A stretch of 64,000 nt of DNA from a virus. This document shows, piece after piece, positions 39,147 through 46,668 of the stretch (positions are counted from its first letter, which is position 1; the number at the start of each line of letters is the position of its first letter). The DNA lies in IMG/VR virus record IMGVR_UViG_3300033145_002663, positions 28,470 through 92,469 of that record; one strand, written 5' to 3'. The notes beneath the pieces were generated by a model that saw only the letters and a list, made by a program, of their open reading frames with translations, was not told the origin of the DNA and did not search any database. A program made the translations under genes and the position numbers.

Positions 39147-39437
39147 CTATTTTAGAAAAAATTTATTAAATAATCGGTTTTGCCTGAAAATTTTTCAGGG
39201 TTTCAATGTTAACAAGTTTTTTTGTTCTGAAAACTTTTGACTTTGATTTACGAATAACGGTTACTTTTTTACGGTTCATAAAACACCTATTTTTTAAAGG
39301 TTAAATATCTTTTCAAATATATAGACGTTTCAAATTCAAAAAAATTACAAAAAAGATTTATACTGATATTTAATTAATTATCAATAGGTTATAATGATTT
39401 ATTAATAAACTGATAAAAATAAATAGAAAAATAATGT
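39147..39437. other. AT-rich non-coding spacer
   Basis: About 290 bases of strongly AT-rich DNA with no gene. A small inverted repeat (GCCTGAAAATTTTTCAGG near 39181) is present. Its role is unclear; it may be the upstream regulatory part of the sigma-like gene. Confidence 0.4.
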
Positions 39438-39465
39438 TTGACAAGATTAATCATACATATAGAAT
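39438..39465 (+). promoter_or_regulatory. Promoter of the sigma-like gene
   Basis: TTGACA (39438-39443), 16-base spacer, TAGAAT (39460-39465), then a 40-base leader with GAAAGGAAGGTGTAACC before the ATG at 39508. No 14-bp operator is seen, so it may be active in the lysogen. Confidence 0.65.
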
Positions 39466-39491
39466 GTATATCAATATCAACCATTAAATAG

Positions 39492-39630
39492 AAAGGAAGG
39501 TGTAACCATGCAATTAGTTATTAAGGAAGCATACAACCCAGAAAGTAAAGAGTATGAACCAAAAGTTTTTGACAAGAGGGATTTATACAACCCAGAACCA
39601 AAAACAGAAAAGGAAGGTGTAACCATGCAA
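39492..39630 (+). repeat. Duplicated 22-base ribosome site and start codon
   Basis: The 22-base block AAAGGAAGGTGTAACCATGC plus AA occurs at 39492-39513 and again at 39609-39630, a 117-base offset (39 codons), so both ATGs are in the same frame. The stretch between encodes a YNPE...YNPE internal repeat. It points to a tandem duplication and two possible translation starts. Confidence 0.8.
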
Positions 39631-40845
39631 ACAAAACAACTATTAAGGCTGTATTCACAAAAAATGAGTCAGTTCCAAAAATTGAGATTGCAGGATACAA
39701 AAGGCATAAGTCAAAAACAGATAATCATGCAAGATATTTTGAATGAAAGTATGATTAAATTACTTGCATTATCTGAAAAGGAAACCATTAAAAATGTTGA
39801 ACATCTTTTTAATAAGACGTTACGCAATACCACTATTGATAAAATGAGATCGTTTGAAACGTCTGAAAACATCATTGAATTTTTTGACTCATACAATGAT
39901 ATTGAAAAGAGTACGGATTTCACGCAATACAATAATTACAAAGGACTATTAAAACACGTTTTGAAAAAACTTAAAAAGAAAGTCAATAAAAAACTTTTTG
40001 TCCTGTATCATGTCAAAGGTATGAGTCAAAAAGAAATTGCTTTAAAATTATATCCAAATTTAACAGAAAATAATGCAAGGGTTAAAACTAACAGAACCAT
40101 AAAAGCATTGAATCAAAAATTATACCGAATGAAGTTAAAAAATCTTTACAGAACTGAATTTGCTACACCTTGCACGACACAGGATAAAAAACTTCCAAAA
40201 TACAAAGATCATACACCCAGTAACGCAGTAAAAATAAAACGTGAATACGGACCTTTTAAAGGGCAAGTGGCATACCTTTACAAGTCTGATCTGCTTGACA
40301 AGGAAACTTTTGACAAGGAAACCTTTGATAATAACTTAAAACTTGCTAATAATAGAGGATATTTGGCAACTAAAACAAGTCAAGGTTATACAAGTGATAA
40401 CCATATAACATACGATTTCACAAAGTACGCTGGGATTGCAGTTAAAAATAACTTTTATATAAATCATTCTTTTACAAGTACGCCTTTTGGAGTGAAGGCC
40501 ATACCTTTAGTTAATAGCATAAGCACTTATAAAAAGTGGGTAACAGATAACCTTTATGAAAAGAGTATGATATTTAAAAAACAAGACGTTACTGTCAAGG
40601 GTTATGATCGAATAGGTTGTTTGTACTCGAATAATCAGGCAAGTATTGACAAGTTTTATAATCAGGTTACACCTAAAAGGATTGTAATTAAAACAATTAA
40701 CAAGGGTTATCTGCTTTATAGCCATAAGATTTCAAAGGATATAACCCTGACTCATAACAAAACAAAAGAACATTACACGGTAACCATACCAAATAGTCAA
40801 AGGGTTGTTGAATCAACTAACTTTAAATTGAGATATGCGGAATAG
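39508..40845 (+). CDS. Sigma-70/ECF-like protein on an AT-rich cassette
   Basis: A 445-residue protein, much richer in A+T and Lys/Asn than its neighbours, suggesting a separate origin. Residues about 40-120 resemble sigma region 2 (KQLLRLYSQKMSQF..., then FNKTLRNTTIDKMR) and residues about 150-195 region 4 (LFVLYHVKGMSQKEIALKLY, then VKTNRTIKALNQKL), the helix-turn-helix that reads -35 DNA. The last 250 residues are unassigned. A 22-base block with the ribosome site and start is repeated at 39609-39630, in frame, giving a second start at 39625 (406 residues). It could redirect host RNA polymerase; alternatively it is a sigma-like DNA-binding protein of a mobile element. Confidence 0.55.
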   Translation: MQLVIKEAYNPESKEYEPKVFDKRDLYNPEPKTEKEGVTMQTKQLLRLYSQKMSQFQKLRLQDTKGISQKQIIMQDILNESMIKLLALSEKETIKNVEHLFNKTLRNTTIDKMRSFETSENIIEFFDSYNDIEKSTDFTQYNNYKGLLKHVLKKLKKKVNKKLFVLYHVKGMSQKEIALKLYPNLTENNARVKTNRTIKALNQKLYRMKLKNLYRTEFATPCTTQDKKLPKYKDHTPSNAVKIKREYGPFKGQVAYLYKSDLLDKETFDKETFDNNLKLANNRGYLATKTSQGYTSDNHITYDFTKYAGIAVKNNFYINHSFTSTPFGVKAIPLVNSISTYKKWVTDNLYEKSMIFKKQDVTVKGYDRIGCLYSNNQASIDKFYNQVTPKRIVIKTINKGYLLYSHKISKDITLTHNKTKEHYTVTIPNSQRVVESTNFKLRYAE

Positions 40846-40867
40846 ATAAAAACAACTGATTTAAAAG

Positions 40868-40897
40868 GCCCGGTTATCTGATAACCGGGCTTTTTTT
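40868..40897 (+). terminator. Rho-independent terminator of the sigma-like gene
   Basis: GCCCGGTTAT (40868-40877) pairs perfectly with ATAACCGGGC (40881-40890), loop CTG, followed by seven T. It lies 23 bases after the stop codon. Confidence 0.92.
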
Positions 40898-40903
40898 GTT
40901 TTG

Positions 40904-40998
40904 TCTGCTCTGCTCTGCTCTGCTCTGCTCTGCTCTGCTGCTCTGCTCTGCTGCTCTGCTCTGCTGCTCTGCTCTGCTCTGCTCTGCTCTGCTGCTCT
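40904..40998 (+). repeat. TCTGC/CTG microsatellite
   Basis: About 95 bases made of the pentamer TCTGC (CTCTG) interrupted five times by an extra CTG triplet. It directly follows the terminator. It should be prone to replication slippage. The Ser/Ala/Leu/Cys-repeat frames that cross it are an artefact of the repeat. Confidence 0.9.
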
Positions 40999-41049
40999 AA
41001 TCAAAAGAAAATTAACTATTGAATATCATACTATGCAGTTATTGCATAG

Positions 41050-41108
41050 GTGGGTAACGGTGGGTAACGTTACCTTGTGGTAACGGTAACGGTTGGGTAA
41101 CGTTGCTG
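41050..41108 (+). repeat. GGTAACG short repeats
   Basis: GGTAACG or GGTAACGG occurs five times in 59 bases (near 41053, 41063, 41079, 41085, 41096), with one inverted CGTTACC (41068-41074). The copies lie in one orientation at 6-11-base intervals. Protein-binding or secondary structure are possible roles. Confidence 0.65.
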
Positions 41109-41153
41109 GTACGGTTGGTATTGACGACAGGCGTACTATGCAGAAACTGCCTA

Positions 41154-41327
41154 CCTGTTCAATAACTGAACAGGAAGGTGTTAAGAAACTGAACAGGCAA
41201 CTGTTAAGAAACTGAACAGGCAGTAATTGTATACTTATAAGTCTTTATGGCCTATAAAGTCTTATTATCACTAATAAAATGGATAAGTGTTAAGTAATTG
41301 AACACCCCTGTTCAAATCTTAAACACC
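41154..41327. repeat. Five 20-bp TGTTCA/TGAACA dyads (right of the sigma-like gene)
   Basis: 41154-41174 is a perfect dyad, CCTGTTCA-ATAAC-TGAACAGG. Related units are GTGTTAAGAAACTGAACAGG (41178-41197), CTGTTAAGAAACTGAACAGG (41201-41220), GTGTTAAGTAATTGAACACC (41287-41306) and CTGTTCAAATCTTAAACACC (41308-41327). They share the arms and 20-bp length of the two dyads at 38875-38915. The rest of 40999-41434 holds no gene. Confidence 0.75.
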
Positions 41328-41434
41328 CCCCCCGGCTCTTTTGAGGTGTGGGGACATGACCATAAATTGTCACATCATTTTGCTTCACGCGATAACCCTC
41401 TTTTCGCACAGTTTGCTTCCAGAACCTCGCCAAA

Positions 41435-41519
41435 GTTCAAAAATGAATTGACAAATAGTAAAAAATAAAGCATACTCGACGAGATTTTATTTAAAAATAA
41501 ACAATTCTCCCCCTATAAT
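41435..41519 (+). promoter_or_regulatory. Late promoter P41.4 with flanking operators
   Basis: TTGACA (41448-41453), 17 bases, CATACT (41471-41476). Operator-like 14-mers flank it: GTTCAAAAATGAAT (41435-41448) and ATTTAAAAATAAAC (41489-41502). A perfect TATAAT also lies at 41514-41519, which could be a second -10. It drives the late genes from 41538. Confidence 0.6.
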
Positions 41520-41537
41520 AAGTCTTTGTGAAGAAAA

Positions 41538-42098
41538 ATGACCCTTGATCGTGCCAGAATTGGAGAGCTTAATCTCTCAAAAGGAAGTTTAAACAGCGAT
41601 ATTCAGATTAATATCTGGGATAAAGTAAAAGTTTGTACCGGTATTCACTGTAAGTTTGCCCTCCTTTGTCCATATAAGTGTTCCGAGCAAGAGCCCAAGG
41701 GTGAGGCCGCCTGTTTGATAGAGAGGAAATATCTCACAGCCAACCTTGAACCTTTCATGCAGCTTTTAGAGCGCGCCAACGATCAATTCCTAATGCAATG
41801 GGTTGGCATGCACTTGATCCCGTTATACTACGATTTGTGTCAGCTCAAGATGGAGAAGCTGCTCATCGGCGATGAAATCATTTATGATGATTCCAAAGGC
41901 CAGAAGCGTATCCACCCGATCTTTGAGGAGATCCGCAAGGTCCATAGAGAGATCTTCGCCATTTGGAGAACCACGGGTTTAAAGAAGATCGCCGAGGACG
42001 CCGGCTTTTTCCAGCAGGGCGGTACGATTATCCCGGACCGTGACCCGGACATCCACGGCACCGGCGCTGACTATGACGATATGGCCAGGGGAGCGTGA
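41538..42098 (+). CDS. First late gene, candidate small terminase-like protein
   Basis: A 186-residue protein. A four-Cys cluster (CTGIHCKFALLCPYKC, residues about 33-48) is followed by a long helical part ending with HPIFEEIRKVHREIFAIWR and TGLKKIAEDAGFF, similar to the P27-type small terminase C-terminus. It precedes the large terminase by 2.4 kb with small genes between, so the assignment is weak. An alternative is a late regulator with a zinc or Fe-S cluster. The ribosome site is poor. Confidence 0.5.
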   Translation: MTLDRARIGELNLSKGSLNSDIQINIWDKVKVCTGIHCKFALLCPYKCSEQEPKGEAACLIERKYLTANLEPFMQLLERANDQFLMQWVGMHLIPLYYDLCQLKMEKLLIGDEIIYDDSKGQKRIHPIFEEIRKVHREIFAIWRTTGLKKIAEDAGFFQQGGTIIPDRDPDIHGTGADYDDMARGA

Positions 42099-42100
42099 GC

Positions 42101-42289
42101 ATGGATTTTGAAGAAAACATACTACGTGTGTTGACTGTGGAAGAATCAGCTTACATGCCCGAGCTGACCGAGTTTAATCCTGTGGGCATCATGGAAGTTC
42201 AGGCCCGGGACATTGCCAGGCGCAACAATCTTCGAATTACGAGAGGAAAATTATCTACCGGTGACACACTTTTTAAATTCCGTCGGTGA
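42101..42289 (+). CDS. Hypothetical protein (62 aa)
   Basis: A 62-residue protein with a helical acidic start and a basic C-terminus (ARRNNLRITRGKL). The ATG at 42101 has GGGGAG seven bases upstream; a GTG at 42095 is too close to that site. Its stop overlaps the next gene (GTGA). Function unknown. Confidence 0.5.
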   Translation: MDFEENILRVLTVEESAYMPELTEFNPVGIMEVQARDIARRNNLRITRGKLSTGDTLFKFRR

Positions 42290-42807
42290 TCTGCAACCAC
42301 TGTGGTTGCGAAACATACACTATTTTTATTACCCGCCACCACGATCATGTTTGTTACAAATGTTACAGCGAGGTGAGAGGCATGTTTATTCCGGAAGGTT
42401 TTGAGCTGTACGAGTTGTTCCCGCCCGAGATTTTTCGCTCCTACCAACCCCTGACATTGTGGGGAGTCTTTGACGATCGGTTGAAAATTACCATGGATCG
42501 GCTCCGGAAGCGGTACGGACCGATGGTTGCTAATGATTGGTACTGGGGTGGTGCGAATCAGTATCGGGGGTGGCGTCCCTGGGATTGTAAAATCGGCGCG
42601 GAATTGAGCCAGCACAAGTTTGGCAGGGCCATTGATTTAAAACCTGTGAAGGAGAGTGTTGATAAGGTTCGTGCCGATGTTTTAGCCGATCCGTGGAATG
42701 ATGATTTTAGATACATCACCTGTATAGAGATGGAGGTGCCATGGTTACACATCGACACAAGAAATCGAGACAAAGCAAAGTATGGTATTTTGTTGGTTTA
42801 TCCTTAA
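42286..42807 (+). CDS. M15-type peptidase, probable endolysin, with zinc-ribbon N-terminus
   Basis: A 173-residue protein from a GTG coupled to the upstream stop. Residues 3-28 hold CNHCGC and CYKC, a zinc ribbon. The rest has the M15 (D-Ala-D-Ala peptidase) zinc site: SQHKFGRAIDL (about 110-120, His and Asp ligands) and VPWLHIDTR (about 150-158, third His). Such enzymes cut peptidoglycan stems and often serve as phage endolysins. An internal ATG at 42382 (site GAGGTGAGAGGC) would give a 141-residue enzyme without the ribbon, a common size. Confidence 0.75.
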   Translation: MICNHCGCETYTIFITRHHDHVCYKCYSEVRGMFIPEGFELYELFPPEIFRSYQPLTLWGVFDDRLKITMDRLRKRYGPMVANDWYWGGANQYRGWRPWDCKIGAELSQHKFGRAIDLKPVKESVDKVRADVLADPWNDDFRYITCIEMEVPWLHIDTRNRDKAKYGILLVYP

Positions 42808-43115
42808 TATTTTTACTGATTGCGGGTTCAGCTTTGGCCGAGCGGTATATTGTTGCGACTGCATTTGATACTGAGGCATTGCACTCTGGTTGGTCTAACG
42901 AGGTTGTGTGGTTCGGAGGTGGTTCTTCGATTACTTTGGAATGGAGTGCAAACAGCGAGGTTGATCTCAGGGGGTATGGGGTGTGGTGTAGTTATAATCC
43001 CGGTGAGGATTATATGCCCTCTAAAAGTGTATCCTGCCCTGCCAATGATAGTTCCTGTTGTACTTTAACAATATCGGTAGACGAACCAACTAACATTCAA
43101 TTGAAAGGAGAGTAA
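42741..43115 (+). CDS. Secreted FN3-like protein (124 aa)
   Basis: A 124-residue protein with a Sec signal: basic n-region (HRHKKSRQSK), hydrophobic core VGLSLIFLLIAG and a probable cut after SALA (about residue 33). The mature part has the strands of a fibronectin type III or similar domain (ITLEWSANSEVDLRGYGVWC), and Cys pairs. GGAGGTGCC precedes the ATG, 67 bases inside the endolysin gene. It should reach the periplasm or cell surface. A role as spanin or exclusion protein is possible. Confidence 0.7.
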   Translation: MVTHRHKKSRQSKVWYFVGLSLIFLLIAGSALAERYIVATAFDTEALHSGWSNEVVWFGGGSSITLEWSANSEVDLRGYGVWCSYNPGEDYMPSKSVSCPANDSSCCTLTISVDEPTNIQLKGE

Positions 43116-43117
43116 AA

Positions 43118-43459
43118 ATGAAAAAGGTTATTTTTTTGGTGATTTTTGGAGTAGTTGTTTTTAGTGCTGTTTGTTTTGCGAAGCCGTTTATTATAACGGA
43201 ACCGACGTCTTCGGATGTGACAGAGTACGCCGTGGAGATTGACGGTGTTGTAACTCCTGTTGCCCCGGAAATTTTAGGGGACGGCACGGCAAGGTTGCAT
43301 TATGATCTGGCTCCCCTTGGGTTATCTTCTGGAAATCATACAGTTAAGATTAAAGAGATCAACAATTTATGGGATCTGGAGAGTTCCCCTGTCCCTTTCG
43401 ACTTCAGCAAGCCTGCAAGCCTCACCGGCCCTGCAGGTATCGGATTAAGTGCCGAATGA
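43118..43459 (+). CDS. Secreted small protein (113 aa)
   Basis: A 113-residue protein with a clear signal peptide (KKVIFLVIFGVVVFSAVCFA, cut near residue 21). The mature part resembles small beta-sandwich proteins in phages that follow fibre genes (VTEYAVEIDGVV, then YDLAPLGLSSGNHTV). GAAAGGAGAGTAAAA precedes the ATG. Probably surface-exposed or periplasmic; role unknown. Confidence 0.65.
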   Translation: MKKVIFLVIFGVVVFSAVCFAKPFIITEPTSSDVTEYAVEIDGVVTPVAPEILGDGTARLHYDLAPLGLSSGNHTVKIKEINNLWDLESSPVPFDFSKPASLTGPAGIGLSAE

Positions 43460-43675
43460 AAGACTATATTTATTTTGATGTCAACAGGTTGATTTATCCT
43501 TAAAGGTAAGATTTTAAAAATTCACTGGGATGGTCGCTGGAACATTTCCATTGAGCGGGTGAAAAAGTCATTTTTAGATTACGACGAGCTGCGCTCATGG
43601 CTGATTGCTATTTCCGGCAAGGTTCGGGATCCCGCGAAGAAACAGTTGTTGTTAAAGGACATGAGAAATCTATGA
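43456..43675 (+). pseudogene. Small protein split by a one-base frameshift
   Basis: The ATG at 43456 overlaps the previous stop (ATGA) and gives MKDYIYFDVNRLI before a stop at about 43501. The neighbouring frame continues ILKGKILKIHWDGRWN and then VRDPAKKQLLLKDMRNL to 43675. Removing one T from the GATTTATCC stretch joins them into one ~72-residue protein. Function unknown. Confidence 0.5.
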
Positions 43676-43943
43676 TTGCGTTAACTTGGGATGATGCCTC
43701 TGATTGTACCAGGGTTGTTGGTACCGCCTTGCAAAAGAGTTCGAAGATTTTGCCGAAGCCTTGCAAGAAGCCATAGTTTTAAATCGTGTGCAGGCCCAGG
43801 CGGTGCTTGGAAATTTTGAACCCATCGCAATCCCGGTAATAATCAGTTTGCAGACCCGCAAAATTAATCGCCGGAACAGATACAAGCGGTATATTTCGGT
43901 ACGGTTAATTATTTTAATGATCGCACTTATTTTAATGTTTTAG
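43672..43943 (+). CDS. Hypothetical late protein, possibly frameshifted
   Basis: Frame one from ATG 43672 gives MIALTWDDASD, then diverges; the frame from TTG 43704 gives LYQGCWYRLAKEFEDFAEAL and runs to 43943. If one base were added near 43703 the two would join into a 90-residue protein with a hydrophobic C-terminal tail (RLIILMIALILMF). A separate TTG start is the alternative. It may be membrane-associated at its C-terminus. Confidence 0.45.
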
Positions 43944-43957
43944 GGAGAATGAATTTT

Positions 43958-44257
43958 ATGGACAAAATGGAAGCAGTGACAAAAGTATCACAATTTAGTG
44001 ATTTTTCATTGCGTGTTTTAAAACATATCAACGAATACGTAGTGCCTCAATATGGCAACTTTCCGGATAAAACTATTGCCAAATTTACGCCGGAGAAAAT
44101 TCAGGGAAAGTTGGAAGCATACGTTGACCGGATTGGTAAAAGCAGCCGTGGTCCCGAAGATGCAAAAAGAGACTGTCTGAAGATCGCCCATTTTGCGTGC
44201 TACCTGTATGCGATTTTAGAAAAGGGGGATGCACAAGCGGATTTATTTATTTTGTAG
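43958..44257 (+). CDS. Conserved phage protein near terminase (99 aa)
   Basis: A 99-residue helical protein of a type I recall next to phage packaging genes: FSLRVLKHINEYVVPQYGN, then KFTPEKIQGKLEAYVDRIG and LKIAHFACYL. The ATG at 43958 (AGGGAG, spacing 10) is preferred over 43949. No function is established. Confidence 0.65.
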   Translation: MDKMEAVTKVSQFSDFSLRVLKHINEYVVPQYGNFPDKTIAKFTPEKIQGKLEAYVDRIGKSSRGPEDAKRDCLKIAHFACYLYAILEKGDAQADLFIL

Positions 44258-44268
44258 GGAGGAAAAAA

Positions 44269-44463
44269 ATGCAAGATTTAATTTTATTGCTTACGTTGGC
44301 CGTGCTGGTCTGCGCATTAATCATCAATGCGCCCGGACAACACTACAGTTTGAATAGTCGATTAAGGCTGGAAATCGCCCGATGGAATTTGGTTCCTCGA
44401 TTAAGGCTGGAAATCGCCCGATGGAATTTTTTACACGAGCATTATCCGCACCGTGGCTGGTAA
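44269..44463 (+). CDS. Small membrane protein with a 13-residue tandem repeat
   Basis: A 64-residue protein: an N-terminal span (LILLLTLAVLVCALII), then RLRLEIARWNLVP repeated as RLRLEIARWNFLH. GGGAGGAAAAAA precedes the ATG. The size and single span fit a holin or spanin-like protein, but no such family is confirmed. It overlaps the terminase start by 11 bases. Confidence 0.6.
   Translation: MQDLILLLTLAVLVCALIINAPGQHYSLNSRLRLEIARWNLVPRLRLEIARWNFLHEHYPHRGW
44359..44429 (+). repeat. 39-base tandem duplication within the gene at 44269
   Basis: CGATTAAGGCTGGAAATCGC starts at 44359 and again at 44398; the two 32-base cores are identical and the period is 39 bases, so the frame is kept. The near-identity implies a recent duplication. 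Confidence 0.9.
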
Positions 44464-46375
44464 AAAATCATACGCTGCATACCGGAAGGGCGCTGACGGT
44501 CTGATTTTATGGGCTGAAGATTGTGTCTGGGTTTCTATCTATCCCGTTGGCTCCGAATTTGCGGTCTGGGTTCCGCTGGGTTCCGCGAACCTGCCCGATA
44601 CTATTATTTGTCCGGAGACCGGGCAGCCGTATTGTGAGATGTGGTGCAAGGTGAATCCGGAGACCGGGCGGTCGTACCAGTATATGTGGGAAAAACAGAA
44701 GGAGGTGTTGCGGGAAGCCCTGGTTATGGAGGGAGGTAAGTTCCGGTACCGGCTGATTGTGTTATGTTGGCCCCGGGGAGAGGGTAAATCTTTTTTAGCG
44801 GTTTTAATTTTAAAGTGGAAGTGGCATTGCTGGCCGAAACAGGATATCCGGTTGTGCGCGAACAGTAAAGAGCAGACCGGTCATGCGCATTTAAGCATTG
44901 CCAAAGACATGATTTTAAACTCTCCCAAGCTGTTAAAGAGTGTCGGCAAGAAAAATATTTTAGAAAAAGAGATTCGAAGGAGGGACTCCCGGGGGAATGT
45001 GGTAAGCAAGCTGGAGATTATTTCTTCAGCGAGCGGTATTTTCAGCAATATTAACGGGTACGCTTTTTCCGAAATATTTGAGCTCAAGAATCGCACGTTC
45101 TGGGACAAGGTTGACGGCAATATTCGTAATGTTCCGAACGCATTCGGCGTGATTGATTCCACGGTTTCTTCAAAAGAGCACCTGCTGTATATTTTATACG
45201 ATGGGTTTGTTAAGGGTGAAGATCCGCTCACATATTTTTCATATCGTTGCTCCGAGAAACTGGACTATCGTGATTACTGGCATCCGAACCAGACCCAGGC
45301 TCAGTTAAATTCGTACAAGTCCAAACAGCCGCTGACTTACGCTAAGCAGTTCAAGAATTTATGGAGTGCCGGCGCCGAGAAGATTTTCTCTGCCGATCAG
45401 GTCGAGGCCATGAATTACATGGGTGCCGAGGGAGTTGTGGATCATCGGAGGGTAATAGAGCTGATTCAGCGCAAGCACCAGATTATCGACAGCGAATCCG
45501 GGCCCGTGTCCAGGGGTGTCGAGGTTTACAACCAGGATCTGGAGATCAACCATGTGGAATCATTGCTGTGGCCGGTAAACGATATTTATTCTTTGGTTCC
45601 CACCCATACCGGGTCTGTCATGGCATCGCACGAAGTGCTGGATGTTCTGGGCGACATGTTTGATACCGAGTGGGCCGTGATTGCCGGGATTGACCGTGCC
45701 CAGCCGTTTAAGCGTCGAACCGATGCCCGCACGATTTATGTTGCCATGGCCAAAGGTTTGGTAGGTAGCCGTAGCAATCCGGATGTTGGTATTATTCCGC
45801 CGGCACCGTCATTGGAGATCAAGGGTTCCGGTGAGTATATGATGCGAGGTCCGGCATATATTTATTTTTATTTGCAGATCGCGGATATTATCGATCACTC
45901 CCTGGAAGGTTTGAAGGATGAGATTTTATTGACGCACGAAGAATTTGACGGTATTGACACGATTGGTTCCGAGACGTGGGGTGTGTTTGATTTAAAGCCC
46001 TGGGCCGAGACGATTGATGTTGAGGTGAACTTGTGGCAGCCGACTTATGCCCGGCAGCTGGGGGCATTCACCGAATTGTTCACCCTGGTTAATGATGGGA
46101 GATTAAAGACCCCGCCTGTCTCGATTGTCGGCGCGAAAGAGGGCGATATTGTTAATGAGGAGATGAATAATTTTGATCACGATGATGATATTCGCTGGTT
46201 TGGGAGTCCTGAAAAGAACGCCAAGGGCGGTATTCAGGACGACGTTGTTTATGCCACGGGCTGGTGTATTTATGGGGGCCGCGAATTAACCATCCATAAT
46301 TTTAGGCCGAGGCTGAAATCCATGTTTACAGGGACGATTATTCAACCGACCGGTTTATTGGGGGATTGGGGATAA
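44453..46375 (+). CDS. terL: Terminase large subunit
   Basis: A 640-residue packaging motor. Walker A is WPRGEGKS (106-113), a hydrophobic strand with FSEIFE (about 210) stands at the Walker B position, then SS/ST motif III region VIDSTVSS. The nuclease domain has Asp in IAGIDRAQPF and DLKPWAE, with a final GGIQDDVVYATG supplying another acid. It starts with GTG at 44453 after the small membrane gene, with a poor ribosome site. It cuts and pumps DNA into the procapsid. The Walker B acidic pair is not canonical, so the exact acids need alignment. Confidence 0.85.
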   Translation: MAGKKSYAAYRKGADGLILWAEDCVWVSIYPVGSEFAVWVPLGSANLPDTIICPETGQPYCEMWCKVNPETGRSYQYMWEKQKEVLREALVMEGGKFRYRLIVLCWPRGEGKSFLAVLILKWKWHCWPKQDIRLCANSKEQTGHAHLSIAKDMILNSPKLLKSVGKKNILEKEIRRRDSRGNVVSKLEIISSASGIFSNINGYAFSEIFELKNRTFWDKVDGNIRNVPNAFGVIDSTVSSKEHLLYILYDGFVKGEDPLTYFSYRCSEKLDYRDYWHPNQTQAQLNSYKSKQPLTYAKQFKNLWSAGAEKIFSADQVEAMNYMGAEGVVDHRRVIELIQRKHQIIDSESGPVSRGVEVYNQDLEINHVESLLWPVNDIYSLVPTHTGSVMASHEVLDVLGDMFDTEWAVIAGIDRAQPFKRRTDARTIYVAMAKGLVGSRSNPDVGIIPPAPSLEIKGSGEYMMRGPAYIYFYLQIADIIDHSLEGLKDEILLTHEEFDGIDTIGSETWGVFDLKPWAETIDVEVNLWQPTYARQLGAFTELFTLVNDGRLKTPPVSIVGAKEGDIVNEEMNNFDHDDDIRWFGSPEKNAKGGIQDDVVYATGWCIYGGRELTIHNFRPRLKSMFTGTIIQPTGLLGDWG

Positions 46376-46393
46376 AAAAAGGAGGAATTTTTT

Positions 46394-46649
46394 ATGGATG
46401 AACGTGTAAAGCTTTATTTTGAATATGTTAATGTTGTTATTGACATGAATCGGGTTGCAAATGGTGGTTGTCGCGTCCGATGATGTAATTGAACAGTTTA
46501 TAAAATGGCGCGCACTGGCCATGGCCGGGGATATATCCGGCAAAGAGAATATTGTTAGGGTATTTGCAGATGTTGTTTTTGCCATGCGCAAGGATATTAT
46601 GGGTGAAACCAAGAGAAAATCTGATGATGTTATGGATATTCTTTTTTGA
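46394..46649 (+). pseudogene. Conserved late protein split by a frameshift
   Basis: AGGAGGAATTTTTT leads ATG 46394 and MDERVKLYFEYVNVVIDM, with a stop at 46483. A neighbouring frame from about 46455 gives IEQFIKWRALAMAGD, then VFADVVFAMRKDIMG and DDVMDILF to 46649. The two parts look like the ends of one ~90-residue phage protein (FIKWRA and AMRKD blocks). A one-base indel near 46455-46475 would join them; separate translation from TTG is the alternative. Confidence 0.5.
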
Positions 46650-46668
46650 ATAAAAGTCACAAATAAAC

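Noticed and set aside
40901-41083. 60-codon frame rich in Ser-Ala-Leu-Leu-Cys over the microsatellite
   Set aside because: It is the translation of a pentanucleotide repeat, without a ribosome site or relation to known proteins.
38860-41340. A complete insertion sequence
   Set aside because: Repeats on both sides recall multi-repeat ends, but no transposase, terminal inverted repeat or target duplication was found, so it is left as a hypothesis.
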